Assembly: GCF_000018585.1 (NCBI RefSeq)
Contig: NC_009976.1
Span: 801,982-865,981 of the forward strand
From: Prochlorococcus marinus str. MIT 9211
GTDB lineage: Bacteria; Cyanobacteriota; Cyanobacteriia; PCC-6307; Cyanobiaceae
Length of the DNA: 64,000 nucleotides
Reading direction: 5' to 3'
Both the position numbers and the translations under genes were made by a program. The stretch's first letter is position 1. Each line of letters starts with the position of its first letter. Below are positions 47,713 to 54,916 of the stretch, piece after piece. The notes beneath the pieces were generated by a model. It was not told the DNA's origin, did not search any database, and saw only the letters and a program-made list of their open reading frames with translations.

Positions 47713-48306
47713 ATGAATTACAGATTTCTTCCTGATGGGCCAGTCCCAAAAGTAAGGATGACGCCAGGGCAGACAGTACTCATTGACCCGTCTTCGCGTT
47801 CTGAAGGTTCTTGCCTTGAGGTAATAGAAGGAATTGCTCGAGTTTATTGTCCATGTGAAGAGACAGAAGGAATGACTTTGGCCTTTCTTCAATCTGGAGA
47901 TCAACTCAGAACAGCAAGACTCTGCAGTGAAGGTATTTGCGTTGAGGCTTTGACACCTCTCTGCTTTAAAAGTGATGCCGACTCTCTAGAAGCAAACGGA
48001 TATGACCCAGTTAATGAATGGACTCTTCAATTACTTCGCATTAGACATTTAGGCAACGCAGAACAAAGACTTCAAGCTCTATTGGCTTTATTAGTTAATC
48101 GATTGGGAAGAAGATGTGGTAACTGGTGTCAATTGCCATTCAGGCTAACTCACGAAAGGATTGGTGAGTTAATTGGGTCTACCCGAGTTACTTCTACCCG
48201 CCTGATTAGTCGATTAAGGTCTGCTGATTTATTAGTAGTCCCCTCTGGAGAAAGTACTATTAGCCTAGCCCCAGAGTTTGTAGAAGCTGCCCCACTGAGT
48301 ATTTAA
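47713..48306 (+). CDS. CRP/FNR-family transcriptional regulator
   Basis: A 197-residue regulator with a shortened N-terminal cyclic-nucleotide-like beta barrel (about 10-90, GSCLEVIEGIARVYCP). A helical linker follows, and a C-terminal winged helix-turn-helix LTHERIGELIGSTRVTSTRLI (about 147-167) of the CRP/FNR/NtcA type. cAMP-contact residues are not evident, so the ligand is uncertain. It stands between pcb and ferritin, and its own upstream region carries an inverted repeat with Fur-like halves, so iron status may control it. Confidence 0.88.
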   Translation: MNYRFLPDGPVPKVRMTPGQTVLIDPSSRSEGSCLEVIEGIARVYCPCEETEGMTLAFLQSGDQLRTARLCSEGICVEALTPLCFKSDADSLEANGYDPVNEWTLQLLRIRHLGNAEQRLQALLALLVNRLGRRCGNWCQLPFRLTHERIGELIGSTRVTSTRLISRLRSADLLVVPSGESTISLAPEFVEAAPLSI

Positions 48307-48307
48307 A

Positions 48308-48583
48308 ATGAAGGTCTCTTTAGCTACATCTGACTCGCTGATTGCAAGCTTATGTCGAGAAATGGAATATATAAGAAATAGGTACGACATAATCAATAAA
48401 ATGCTCAAGACAGCTAAAGATGTATACCTAATAAAAAGATTAAATGTAGAGATAGATAGACTGATTTCTAGAAAAGATGAATTGATTGCTGTAACTAAAG
48501 GCTTTAAGAGTACTACTGAGGAAGGTAATTTATCAAAATTATTTTTATTAGAGATATGTAAAAGACCATTAAACTGGCATTAG
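48308..48583 (+). CDS. small helical protein downstream of the CRP-type regulator
   Basis: A 91-residue, mostly helical soluble protein (LIASLCREMEYIRNRYDIIN, then IKRLNVEIDRLISRKDEL), with heptad-like spacing of hydrophobic residues that suggests a short coiled coil. It starts one base after the regulator's stop and should be co-translated with it. No family is recognised. It may be a partner of the regulator, which is an inference from position. Confidence 0.6.
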   Translation: MKVSLATSDSLIASLCREMEYIRNRYDIINKMLKTAKDVYLIKRLNVEIDRLISRKDELIAVTKGFKSTTEEGNLSKLFLLEICKRPLNWH

Positions 48584-48590
48584 TAAATTA

Positions 48591-49142
48591 TCAGTTGGTA
48601 GACAATTCATTGTCAATGATTAATAATGCTGGTGGTTGCTCATTGGCAAATCTTACTTTTCCCAAAATGTGGGCGAATTCATCCTCAGATTTAGTTTGAC
48701 TTTCTATAATTGGATCAAGAAAAACATTAGATCTTGTATCGGTCGCCCTCTCCGCTAGAGAATACAATTGATGTAATGAACTAGTTACATCAGCTTCCAT
48801 CTGAAATGCATGACATATTACTGATTCAATAGACTCCCATTGCTGATTTGGTGCTGCTATATCCTGAAGAACAACTGATTGTCCTCTGGCTATTAAATAA
48901 TTAGCAAAATTAGAAGCATGCTCTTGCTCACTTAGTGATTCATGCTTAAAAAATGAAGCAAAACCTCTTAATTCTCTTTCCGCAAACCAGAGTGACATAG
49001 CAAAATATTGCGCGCTAGAATTTCTTTCCATTGTCAAATGTTGATAGAGAGCTTCGACTAAGGAAGTCTCCATAGGTTGAGCCATTGCTCTTCCAGAAGG
49101 CCCTGACATTACTGTCGATGTATTCATGCTGATGTCATTCAT
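48591..49142 (-). CDS. ftn: ferritin (iron storage)
   Basis: Stores iron as a ferric mineral inside a 24-subunit shell. The 183-residue protein has the ferroxidase residues in LTMERNSSAQYFAM, then FASFFKHESLSEQEHASNF (Glu and ExxH, about residues 61-79), then AFQMEADVTSSLHQLYSLA and a later Glu-rich SQTKSEDEFAHI. The length and helix order match bacterial and diatom-like ferritin rather than bacterioferritin (no heme Met). It diverges from the small Cys-rich gene, with a Fur-like site between. Confidence 0.94.
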   Translation of the reverse strand: MNDISMNTSTVMSGPSGRAMAQPMETSLVEALYQHLTMERNSSAQYFAMSLWFAERELRGFASFFKHESLSEQEHASNFANYLIARGQSVVLQDIAAPNQQWESIESVICHAFQMEADVTSSLHQLYSLAERATDTRSNVFLDPIIESQTKSEDEFAHILGKVRFANEQPPALLIIDNELSTN

Positions 49143-49259
49143 GTCAAGTCTCCATGAGTAAAGGGACTAAGGCTTTGAATATTCTTGATACATACAAATG
49201 ATACAAGATAAATATATAAAAAGAAGTTTCTACTAGTAAAAGATGACCTTATTGTAAAA

Positions 49260-49274
49260 TGAGAATGAATATCA
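49260..49274. promoter_or_regulatory. Fur-box-like palindrome between ferritin and the Cys-rich peptide gene
   Basis: TGAGAATGAATATCA agrees with the 7-1-7 Fur consensus TGATAATNATTATCA at 12 of 14 fixed positions. It lies 22 bases before the ATG of the 43-residue gene and 117 bases before the ferritin start on the other strand. Position suggests direct repression of the small gene by Fur-Fe2+. Any effect on ferritin is less clear. Confidence 0.6.
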
Positions 49275-49296
49275 GTTGCTTTTATTCAGCAGTTAC

Positions 49297-49428
49297 ATGA
49301 CACACTTAGATAGTCTGAGAGATAAATTTGATCAAAGCAGTAATGCTTTCTATAAATTAAAGAAGAAGCAATGTAAAAAAAGAAAATGCTCTAACTGGAA
49401 GGGAGGGAAATGTATCTGCGGAAGGTAA
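49297..49428 (+). CDS. 43-residue lysine- and cysteine-rich peptide
   Basis: A short ORF beginning MTHLDSLRDKFDQSSNAFYK, with a helical N-terminal half and a basic tail carrying four cysteines (26, 31, 39, 41; motifs CKKRKC and CICGR). There is no signal peptide or membrane segment. The four cysteines could bind one metal ion or an Fe-S cluster. A Fur-like site lies just upstream. It converges on the FutC-type gene with four bases between stops. Coding status is likely but not certain. Confidence 0.55.
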   Translation: MTHLDSLRDKFDQSSNAFYKLKKKQCKKRKCSNWKGGKCICGR

Positions 49429-49432
49429 CTAG

Positions 49433-50503
49433 CTAATTATTTGCTTTAAGAATACAAGAAACACAGCCTGGATAAAGAAAAGCATATTTACCATTAATAA
49501 ATTTGAGGTCGCATTTATCTCCTATCTTAATATTAGCATCCAATGTTACTGAAACCCTAAGTATATTTTGAGAATCCTGAATTCTACAAATCCATTGAGA
49601 AGCTCGAAACTCTTTGCTTATAATCGTACATTTACCGCAGGGATTTAATGATATAGATAAGGAGTTTTCATCAAACATGAGGACATTTGGCTGTGATTTA
49701 AAAAGATGAGATTGAGCAATGATCGAACCATATGGTGTATTGAAACTATTACCATTTGAGTGTATATTTACTATATTATTTTGAAAGACAAATTTACCTA
49801 CAAAGGATGTAAGTGGCTTTTGTAACATATCGACAGGGGAGGAGCACTGGTGTAAAGAGCCATCCTTTAATACCGCCACTCGATCACAAATGCCTAAGGC
49901 TTCATGTGGGTCATGAGTAACTAATATTGCTGTAGCTGAACAGGATCTAAGTACACTAGTTAGTACATTGCGAAGATTATGTCTTACCTCTACATCTAAG
50001 CTGCAAAAAGGTTCATCTAAAAGCAGTAATGAAGTGCCTGGAGCAAGTGCCCTTGCTAAGGCTAGCCTTTGTTTTTGTCCACCAGATAGTTGATGAGGGT
50101 AACTATCTCGCAAATCAATCAACCCAACGAGTTCTAGTAACCAATTAGCCTTAGCTTTGTCGCTATTTGTGGATAGCCCAAAACAGACATTTCTCCATAC
50201 ATTTAGATGTGGGAATAATGCGTAATCCTGAAAAACCATTCCTATGCCCCTACGTTCAGTTGGCAGAACATGCTCTGGAGAAGAAACTATTCTATTTTCA
50301 ATACAAATATTTCCTTGTGATGGAGACTCTAAACCAGCTATCAGTCGCAAGAGTGTGGTTTTGCCACAACCTGATGGGCCTAAAATACCAAGTAATTCGC
50401 CTCTAATAAGTGATAAATTTATTGATCGTAAGGTAGGTATAGTCTGACTTGAACTGCCATAGTAGTGGCTAAGATTGTTTATATGTAGGTGAATATCAGT
50501 CAA
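49433..50503 (-). CDS. futC: ABC transporter ATP-binding protein, FbpC/FutC type
   Basis: A 356-residue importer ATPase with an extra C-terminal domain. Walker A is GPSGCGKTTLLRLIAG, the signature is LSGGQKQRLALARAL, Walker B is LLLLDEPFCSLD and the switch region is VTHDPHEAL. The C-terminal 120 residues form the regulatory OB-like (TOBE) domain. This layout is shared by Fe3+, spermidine, sulfate and sugar importers. Position beside ferritin and a Fur-like site favours Fe3+ (FutC). No periplasmic or permease subunit is in the window. Confidence 0.8.
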   Translation of the reverse strand: MTDIHLHINNLSHYYGSSSQTIPTLRSINLSLIRGELLGILGPSGCGKTTLLRLIAGLESPSQGNICIENRIVSSPEHVLPTERRGIGMVFQDYALFPHLNVWRNVCFGLSTNSDKAKANWLLELVGLIDLRDSYPHQLSGGQKQRLALARALAPGTSLLLLDEPFCSLDVEVRHNLRNVLTSVLRSCSATAILVTHDPHEALGICDRVAVLKDGSLHQCSSPVDMLQKPLTSFVGKFVFQNNIVNIHSNGNSFNTPYGSIIAQSHLFKSQPNVLMFDENSLSISLNPCGKCTIISKEFRASQWICRIQDSQNILRVSVTLDANIKIGDKCDLKFINGKYAFLYPGCVSCILKANN

Positions 50504-50671
50504 CTATTCTATTTTTTTAGAATTTAGTAAATTTAGACTTACGTCTAATAGGTATAATGTAATTCTAAAGCAACCTTCTGAAAAGCTATTGTTGGTGTTC
50601 TTTCTTTTTTCTTTATAAAAGTGACCAAAGGTGAATCCGTATGATAAATATAAGATTAAATAGCTTTTTAT

Positions 50672-51325
50672 ATGAATAAACGTCAAAGAGCAGATATAAT
50701 TATTAAGAAGCTAGAGTCACTATACCCATCACCTAAAATACCTCTTAGGCATATTAATAGCTTTACATTTTTAATAGCAGTAATGCTTAGTGCACAAAGC
50801 ACTGATAAGAAAGTAAATGAGGTTACTGAGGATTTATTTCCTATTGCATATACCCCTCAACTAATGCATTCTCTAGGGATAGATGGTATATATTCATACA
50901 TAAAGCAATTAGGCCTAGCTAAACAAAAATCAAAATATGCATATCTAATAGCTGAGAAACTTATCCTATCTCACTCTTCAAAAATTCCAGATAGTTTAAA
51001 TAAATTAGAATCTCTTCCTGGTGTAGGACATAAGACTGCTAGTGTTGTTATATCTCAAGTATTTGGCGTACCTTCTTTCCCGGTAGATACACATATTCAT
51101 CGCTTAGCACAAAGATGGGGATTAACTTCAGGAACAAGCGTTAAAACAACAGAAGCCGACCTTAAAATGATATTTCCAAAGTCATTATGGAATAAGCTCC
51201 ATCTGCAAATAATATATTATGGAAGAGAGTATTGTACTGCTAGAGGCTGTAATGGCATGGTTTGTTCCTTGTGTAAACAGCTATATCCCAAAAGAGATAA
51301 AGCTGTCATAACCAAGAAAGCATAA
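50672..51325 (+). CDS. nth: endonuclease III, variant Fe-S loop
   Basis: Bifunctional DNA glycosylase/AP lyase that removes oxidised pyrimidines. The 217-residue protein has the helix-hairpin-helix LPGVGHKTASVV with catalytic Lys121, and catalytic Asp139 in PVDTHIHRLA. The C-terminal 4Fe-4S loop has four cysteines at 188, 193, 198 and 201, spaced x4-x4-x2, where E. coli Nth has x6-x2-x5. The cluster may still form with these four. A TATAAT (50553-50558) lies about 115 bases upstream. Confidence 0.93.
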   Translation: MNKRQRADIIIKKLESLYPSPKIPLRHINSFTFLIAVMLSAQSTDKKVNEVTEDLFPIAYTPQLMHSLGIDGIYSYIKQLGLAKQKSKYAYLIAEKLILSHSSKIPDSLNKLESLPGVGHKTASVVISQVFGVPSFPVDTHIHRLAQRWGLTSGTSVKTTEADLKMIFPKSLWNKLHLQIIYYGREYCTARGCNGMVCSLCKQLYPKRDKAVITKKA

Positions 51326-51387
51326 ACAAGACGATAAAAGTATGATATTTTCTATTAAAGTCTTATAATCAAAGTATTACTAAGCAA

Positions 51388-52053
51388 ATGATGAAAGTTG
51401 CAATTAGCGGAGCATCAGGAAAAACTGGTTATCGGATAGCAGAAGAAGCTATTAAGAAGAAATTTCAGACAAAACTTCTAGTACGAAATTCTTCAATACT
51501 TCCTAAAAGTCTTGAAAATAAAGAAAGGTGTAATGTCTCATTATTCAATCCTTCCAAACTTGACAATGCTCTTAGGGATTGTGATGCCTTAATTATCGCT
51601 ACGGGAGCCAGACCTAGTGCTGACTTAACTGGCCCTTGTAAGATTGACGCTAGAGCCGTCAAACAGCAAGTTGAAAGCTGTCAAAGAGTTGGTTTAAAGA
51701 GGATCATTCTTGTAAGTTCCTTATGCTCAGGAAAATTAATACATCCATTAAATCTATTTGGATTTATTCTCCTATTCAAACGAATAGGTGAAAGAGCTCT
51801 TGAAAATAGCCAATTAGACTGGACAGTAATTAGGCCAGGTGGATTAAATGAAGATGAAGAGAATATAAAAGACGAGTGTGTTCTTTACAGTTCTAAAAAT
51901 ACTCAGGAAGAAGGTTCTATACCTAGAAGACTTGTAGCATCCTCTTGCATAGAGGCATTACAAACAAAAGAATCTATAGGTAAGATTATAGAAATTACAA
52001 GTAGTCCAAATAATAAGCGATTAACAATGCAACAATCAATTGAAGAATTTTAG
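51388..52053 (+). CDS. NmrA/Ycf39-like NAD(P)-binding protein
   Basis: A 221-residue atypical short-chain dehydrogenase. The nucleotide-binding GxxGxxG is at the start (VAISGASGKTGYRIAEEA). ALIIATGARPSADLTGP and RIILVSSLCSGK follow, then WTVIRPGGLNEDEE near residue 148. There is no clear Tyr-x3-Lys catalytic pair, as is usual for the NmrA/HSCARG group, which acts as redox sensor or assembly factor. The plastid and cyanobacterial relative Ycf39 helps deliver chlorophyll to PSII proteins. A specific role here is open. Confidence 0.8.
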   Translation: MMKVAISGASGKTGYRIAEEAIKKKFQTKLLVRNSSILPKSLENKERCNVSLFNPSKLDNALRDCDALIIATGARPSADLTGPCKIDARAVKQQVESCQRVGLKRIILVSSLCSGKLIHPLNLFGFILLFKRIGERALENSQLDWTVIRPGGLNEDEENIKDECVLYSSKNTQEEGSIPRRLVASSCIEALQTKESIGKIIEITSSPNNKRLTMQQSIEEF

Positions 52054-52088
52054 CTATAAGATTATATTATTACAAATAAGTTAAACAG

Positions 52089-52277
52089 ATGAAAACTAAC
52101 GCAAAAATAGATTCTCTACAGTTAATGCTAACTGATCTAAGAACACGTAATGAACATATACGACATAAGGCAGCTTTTAAAGGTTGTCAGCCAGAGTTCC
52201 AATCGTTAGTAAGCAAGCTAATTAATCAACTTGAAGAAGAGCTAAGTCATGAAAAGAAAAATCTAAGAAATATCTAG
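52089..52277 (+). CDS. small helical hypothetical protein
   Basis: A 62-residue highly charged helical protein (SLQLMLTDLRTRNEHIRHKA, then LINQLEEELSHEKK). It has no membrane segment or cysteine pair. It follows the SDR gene by 35 bases on the same strand and ends 31 bases before the convergent GNAT gene. No family is recognised, but its frame is open throughout and its position in the run is gene-like. Confidence 0.5.
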   Translation: MKTNAKIDSLQLMLTDLRTRNEHIRHKAAFKGCQPEFQSLVSKLINQLEEELSHEKKNLRNI

Positions 52278-52308
52278 TTTATTAGTTCCTGTTTAATATT
52301 TATATTAA

Positions 52309-53199
52309 CTATCCTAGTTCTAGGCATGCTAAACCATAAATTTCTTTCATAGAAACTGAAGGTTGGGTTCCCTTGTACATTCGCATTGTATGAGATAAGG
52401 ATTTAAAACCTAGCTCTTTCATTAAGTTATCTGCTAATGGATTTAAACCTGGCGTGTCAATTAGTATCACCCCTGGATGTCGAAGTAAAAGACTTTTAAG
52501 TAAAATAGAAGCCAGCTCTGGGGTATCAGCTATCAATGGGCCAATTCGCCAACCTATTCCTTTCTTTAAAAGGCATTTACGAATACGCCCAAACCCAACA
52601 CAGGAACCTTGGGAGTTAGTTAATGCCAGAACTTTACTCGAGTTATTATTAAATAGCCAATCTGACAAAAAGTGAGGCCTAGGAGTAGGTTCCTTATTCA
52701 TGTCGTAATTCTGAATAACATCCTCAGTAATCTCTGAGTCTTGAAGTAAAATTAGACCTTTAGTATTAGTTGAAGAATGTAGTATTCCTGATTGTTTACC
52801 ATCTCCGATATATTCCCATCTGGTGGTCCTAGAAGAAGGTTGAAAACCCCAAGAGGAATAATCATCAATTCTGTCAGGAGCAGCTTCTAATCCTATACAA
52901 TCTAAATTTGAAAGTTTAAGTAATACGTGCTTCCAAAGAGCTAAGCCAAATCCTCTTCCACGAAATTGTTTATCAACTATAAAAAGGCCTATGAATCCAT
53001 AAAATGAATTATATTTTACTCCTACAATGGACCCTATTAAACTGTCATTCAGACATGCAACCCATAGGCCTTGTCGATCAGTATTTCTATATATGTTTAC
53101 GTCTCCAATACCAGGTGCAAAGCCTTCCTCTTTAGCTAATTCAGTAATTTTTAAAATATCATTGTTTTGTATAGTTCTAATATTAAAATCACGGTCCAT
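52309..53199 (-). CDS. GNAT acetyltransferase with two domains, YitH-like
   Basis: A 296-residue protein. The first half is a GNAT fold: a strand GLWVACLNDSLIGSIVGV, then the acetyl-CoA pyrophosphate loop FRGRGFGLALWKHVL (about residues 80-94). The second half is a GNAT_2/YitH-like acetyltransferase domain (RIGPLIADTPELASILLKSL, then LGFKSLSHTMRMYKG). The substrate is unknown. The small DUF6737-like gene lies just upstream on the same strand. Confidence 0.8.
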   Translation of the reverse strand: MDRDFNIRTIQNNDILKITELAKEEGFAPGIGDVNIYRNTDRQGLWVACLNDSLIGSIVGVKYNSFYGFIGLFIVDKQFRGRGFGLALWKHVLLKLSNLDCIGLEAAPDRIDDYSSWGFQPSSRTTRWEYIGDGKQSGILHSSTNTKGLILLQDSEITEDVIQNYDMNKEPTPRPHFLSDWLFNNNSSKVLALTNSQGSCVGFGRIRKCLLKKGIGWRIGPLIADTPELASILLKSLLLRHPGVILIDTPGLNPLADNLMKELGFKSLSHTMRMYKGTQPSVSMKEIYGLACLELG

Positions 53200-53212
53200 A
53201 TGAATTATTAAA

Positions 53213-53443
53213 TTATTTACTATTTAAATATTCATAATACTGTATAGGTGCTATTACTAAAAAAGTAAACCACCATAAAGTTATTAAGAGTGTCAATAGT
53301 GATATAAGTATTATATTACTAGTAAGAAGCCAGCATAATAACAGTGATAATATACCTGTTATTATGATGCTCCATGGCTGGCACCACAATGGTTTGTCTG
53401 ACCAGTATCTTCTAGAATACTTATAAAAGTTATCTACTTTCAT
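53213..53443 (-). CDS. DUF6737-like small membrane protein
   Basis: A 76-residue protein with a polar start containing WSDKPLWCQPWSI and two hydrophobic helices (about 25-47 and 50-66). The WxxKPxWCQPWSI motif ahead of a helix pair fits DUF6737, seen in cyanobacteria. I take the ATG at 53443, four bases after the stop of the upstream glutaredoxin fusion. A longer frame reaching 53512 would overlap that gene and adds no conserved residues. Confidence 0.62.
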   Translation of the reverse strand: MKVDNFYKYSRRYWSDKPLWCQPWSIIITGILSLLLCWLLTSNIILISLLTLLITLWWFTFLVIAPIQYYEYLNSK

Positions 53444-53447
53444 AGAA

Positions 53448-54056
53448 TTAAAAAAGTTTTCCTGATTTAATGATTTGATTAAACTCCTCATAGCCACCAA
53501 TATATTCATCATCTATAAATATTTGGGGAAAAGTTGAACTACCACTCCTTGATTGTACTAGTTTAAATGAGTCATCACTATTAACTTCCGTTACCCTATA
53601 AGCGATATTACTTGATTTAATCATTCTTAGAGCACGATTAGACCATGGACAATCGGGAATTACTGCAATTTCTAGTCTGAAAGTTTCTTTAGTGTTTTTT
53701 TCACCTTTAATTGTGGAACTATTTACTCCATGATCTAAGGAAGTTAATAGAATGTCAGCTTGTTTTAATACTATAGTCCCTAATTCAAGGTGCCCCCCCC
53801 AGACCTTGCAGTCGGAATCCGAGAAACTTAGATGGAGGTGTACATTGCTGGGTGTAAAGGTTCCATTTAATGTGATAATTTCAAGATTACCTTTTTTTAT
53901 CGTCGGAACATCAATTCCGGGACATTGAAATGCAACTGCAGAAAGATTACCAACAATACCAGTTACGAAACCAGACTCTTTTTTTTGCCGGCCATATTCT
54001 TCTATACTAGCTCTGAGGTCGTCACCTGCCTTTAAGTGAATTTGCCTGCTAAACAT
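53448..54056 (-). CDS. PPC (DUF296) domain fused to a monothiol-type glutaredoxin
   Basis: A 202-residue two-domain protein. Residues 1-118 match PPC/DUF296: metal-binding His in NVHLHLSFSD (73, 75) and KVWGGHLELG (89). Residues 127-202 are a glutaredoxin: active site CPWS (136-139), cis-Pro in STFPQIFID (177) and glutathione loop GGYEE (188-191). The second active-site Cys is Ser, so it is a monothiol-type. PPC domains bind DNA or act as small metal-ion trimers; a fusion with glutaredoxin suggests redox or Fe-S linked control. It contains an 8-base C tract (G on the coding strand) at 53793-53800. Confidence 0.88.
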   Translation of the reverse strand: MFSRQIHLKAGDDLRASIEEYGRQKKESGFVTGIVGNLSAVAFQCPGIDVPTIKKGNLEIITLNGTFTPSNVHLHLSFSDSDCKVWGGHLELGTIVLKQADILLTSLDHGVNSSTIKGEKNTKETFRLEIAVIPDCPWSNRALRMIKSSNIAYRVTEVNSDDSFKLVQSRSGSSTFPQIFIDDEYIGGYEEFNQIIKSGKLF

Positions 54057-54106
54057 GTTTATGCTGAAAGATTTTTGATAAGTATTTATTTGGAATGTAC
54101 GCAGAA

Positions 54107-54187
54107 TTAATTTTGTTCCAATTTACGGACTATAAAGTACATCGCTACGAGAGATCCTACCAGAGTAATCAATAGGAAGGCTGTCAT
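54107..54187 (-). CDS. 26-residue single-helix membrane peptide
   Basis: A short ORF starting MTAFLLITLVGSLVAMYFIV and ending RKLEQN, with a membrane helix and a basic end. Size and layout resemble one-helix subunits of photosynthetic complexes (PetL-, Psb- or Ndh-type), but no specific match is recalled. It stands in the 308-base gap between the PPC-glutaredoxin gene and pgsA. Upstream on the minus strand lies a 7-base inverted repeat (54255-54273). I see nothing else in the gap. Confidence 0.45.
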   Translation of the reverse strand: MTAFLLITLVGSLVAMYFIVRKLEQN

Positions 54188-54364
54188 CTGAAAAACAACT
54201 AAATACAGTATTAATATTCGCACAAATGAATAGCAAAATCAATTGCTAATAGAAATTACACAAATAGTGTAATAGTCTAAAGGTCAAAGCTTAAGCTCAC
54301 ATCTTATACTATATTTATAGTATAATTAACTTTAGTCTTCTTCAAAAAACATTATTATTAACTA

Positions 54365-54916
54365 ATGAATTATATTCTACCAAAATCAATAAGTCTTGCA
54401 GATATATTAACATCAATTAGAATCATAGTTTGCATACCTATTCTAGCTACTTTAATTTACCAAAATCTATTGTTAACATGGATACTTATTATATTAGCTG
54501 GAATAACAGACGTACTAGATGGATATTTCGCCAGGAAAAAAGGTAATGGAACTGTTTTTGGAGCAAAGCTTGATCCATTAGCAGATAAACTTGTAATATT
54601 TACTGTTTTTTTATGGTTAAATCAGCAATCGATAATTCCATTTTGGTCCCTTTGGATTATTGTTACTAGAGAATTATTAATTACAGAGTCAAGATCTACT
54701 AATAATATAGGTCAACCAGCATCTAACTCAGCAAAATTAAAGACTTTATTGCAATTTACTTCTATAGTATTTTTGCTCTTCCCTTTTAAATTACCAGTAT
54801 TAATCTCTGATATTGTTTTTGATTTTGGTTTAACTGCCTACTGGATTTCATTGACACTCTCAATTTATTCAGCCTTCAAATACTCTAGTTCTAAAATAAA
54901 GTATTATCTAAAGTAA
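54365..54916 (+). CDS. pgsA: CDP-diacylglycerol-glycerol-3-phosphate 3-phosphatidyltransferase
   Basis: Makes phosphatidylglycerol phosphate, precursor of the only phospholipid of thylakoids. The 183-residue membrane protein shows the CDP-alcohol phosphotransferase motif DGYFARKKGNGTVFGAKLDP followed by LADK (about residues 48-71), with all four aspartates and the AR pair. About five hydrophobic segments are present. It overlaps the convergent epimerase tail by 26 bases. Confidence 0.94.
   Translation: MNYILPKSISLADILTSIRIIVCIPILATLIYQNLLLTWILIILAGITDVLDGYFARKKGNGTVFGAKLDPLADKLVIFTVFLWLNQQSIIPFWSLWIIVTRELLITESRSTNNIGQPASNSAKLKTLLQFTSIVFLLFPFKLPVLISDIVFDFGLTAYWISLTLSIYSAFKYSSSKIKYYLK

Noticed and set aside
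47468-47904. Two minus-strand frames (about 61 and 91 codons) across the pcb-regulator gap
   Set aside because: They run through the pcb terminator and the inverted repeat and into the antisense of the CRP-type regulator. Their products look random and do not resemble known families.
50504-50686. A 60-codon minus-strand frame upstream of the FutC-type gene
   Set aside because: It fills the promoter region between divergent genes, overlaps the nth start, and has no coding-like pattern.
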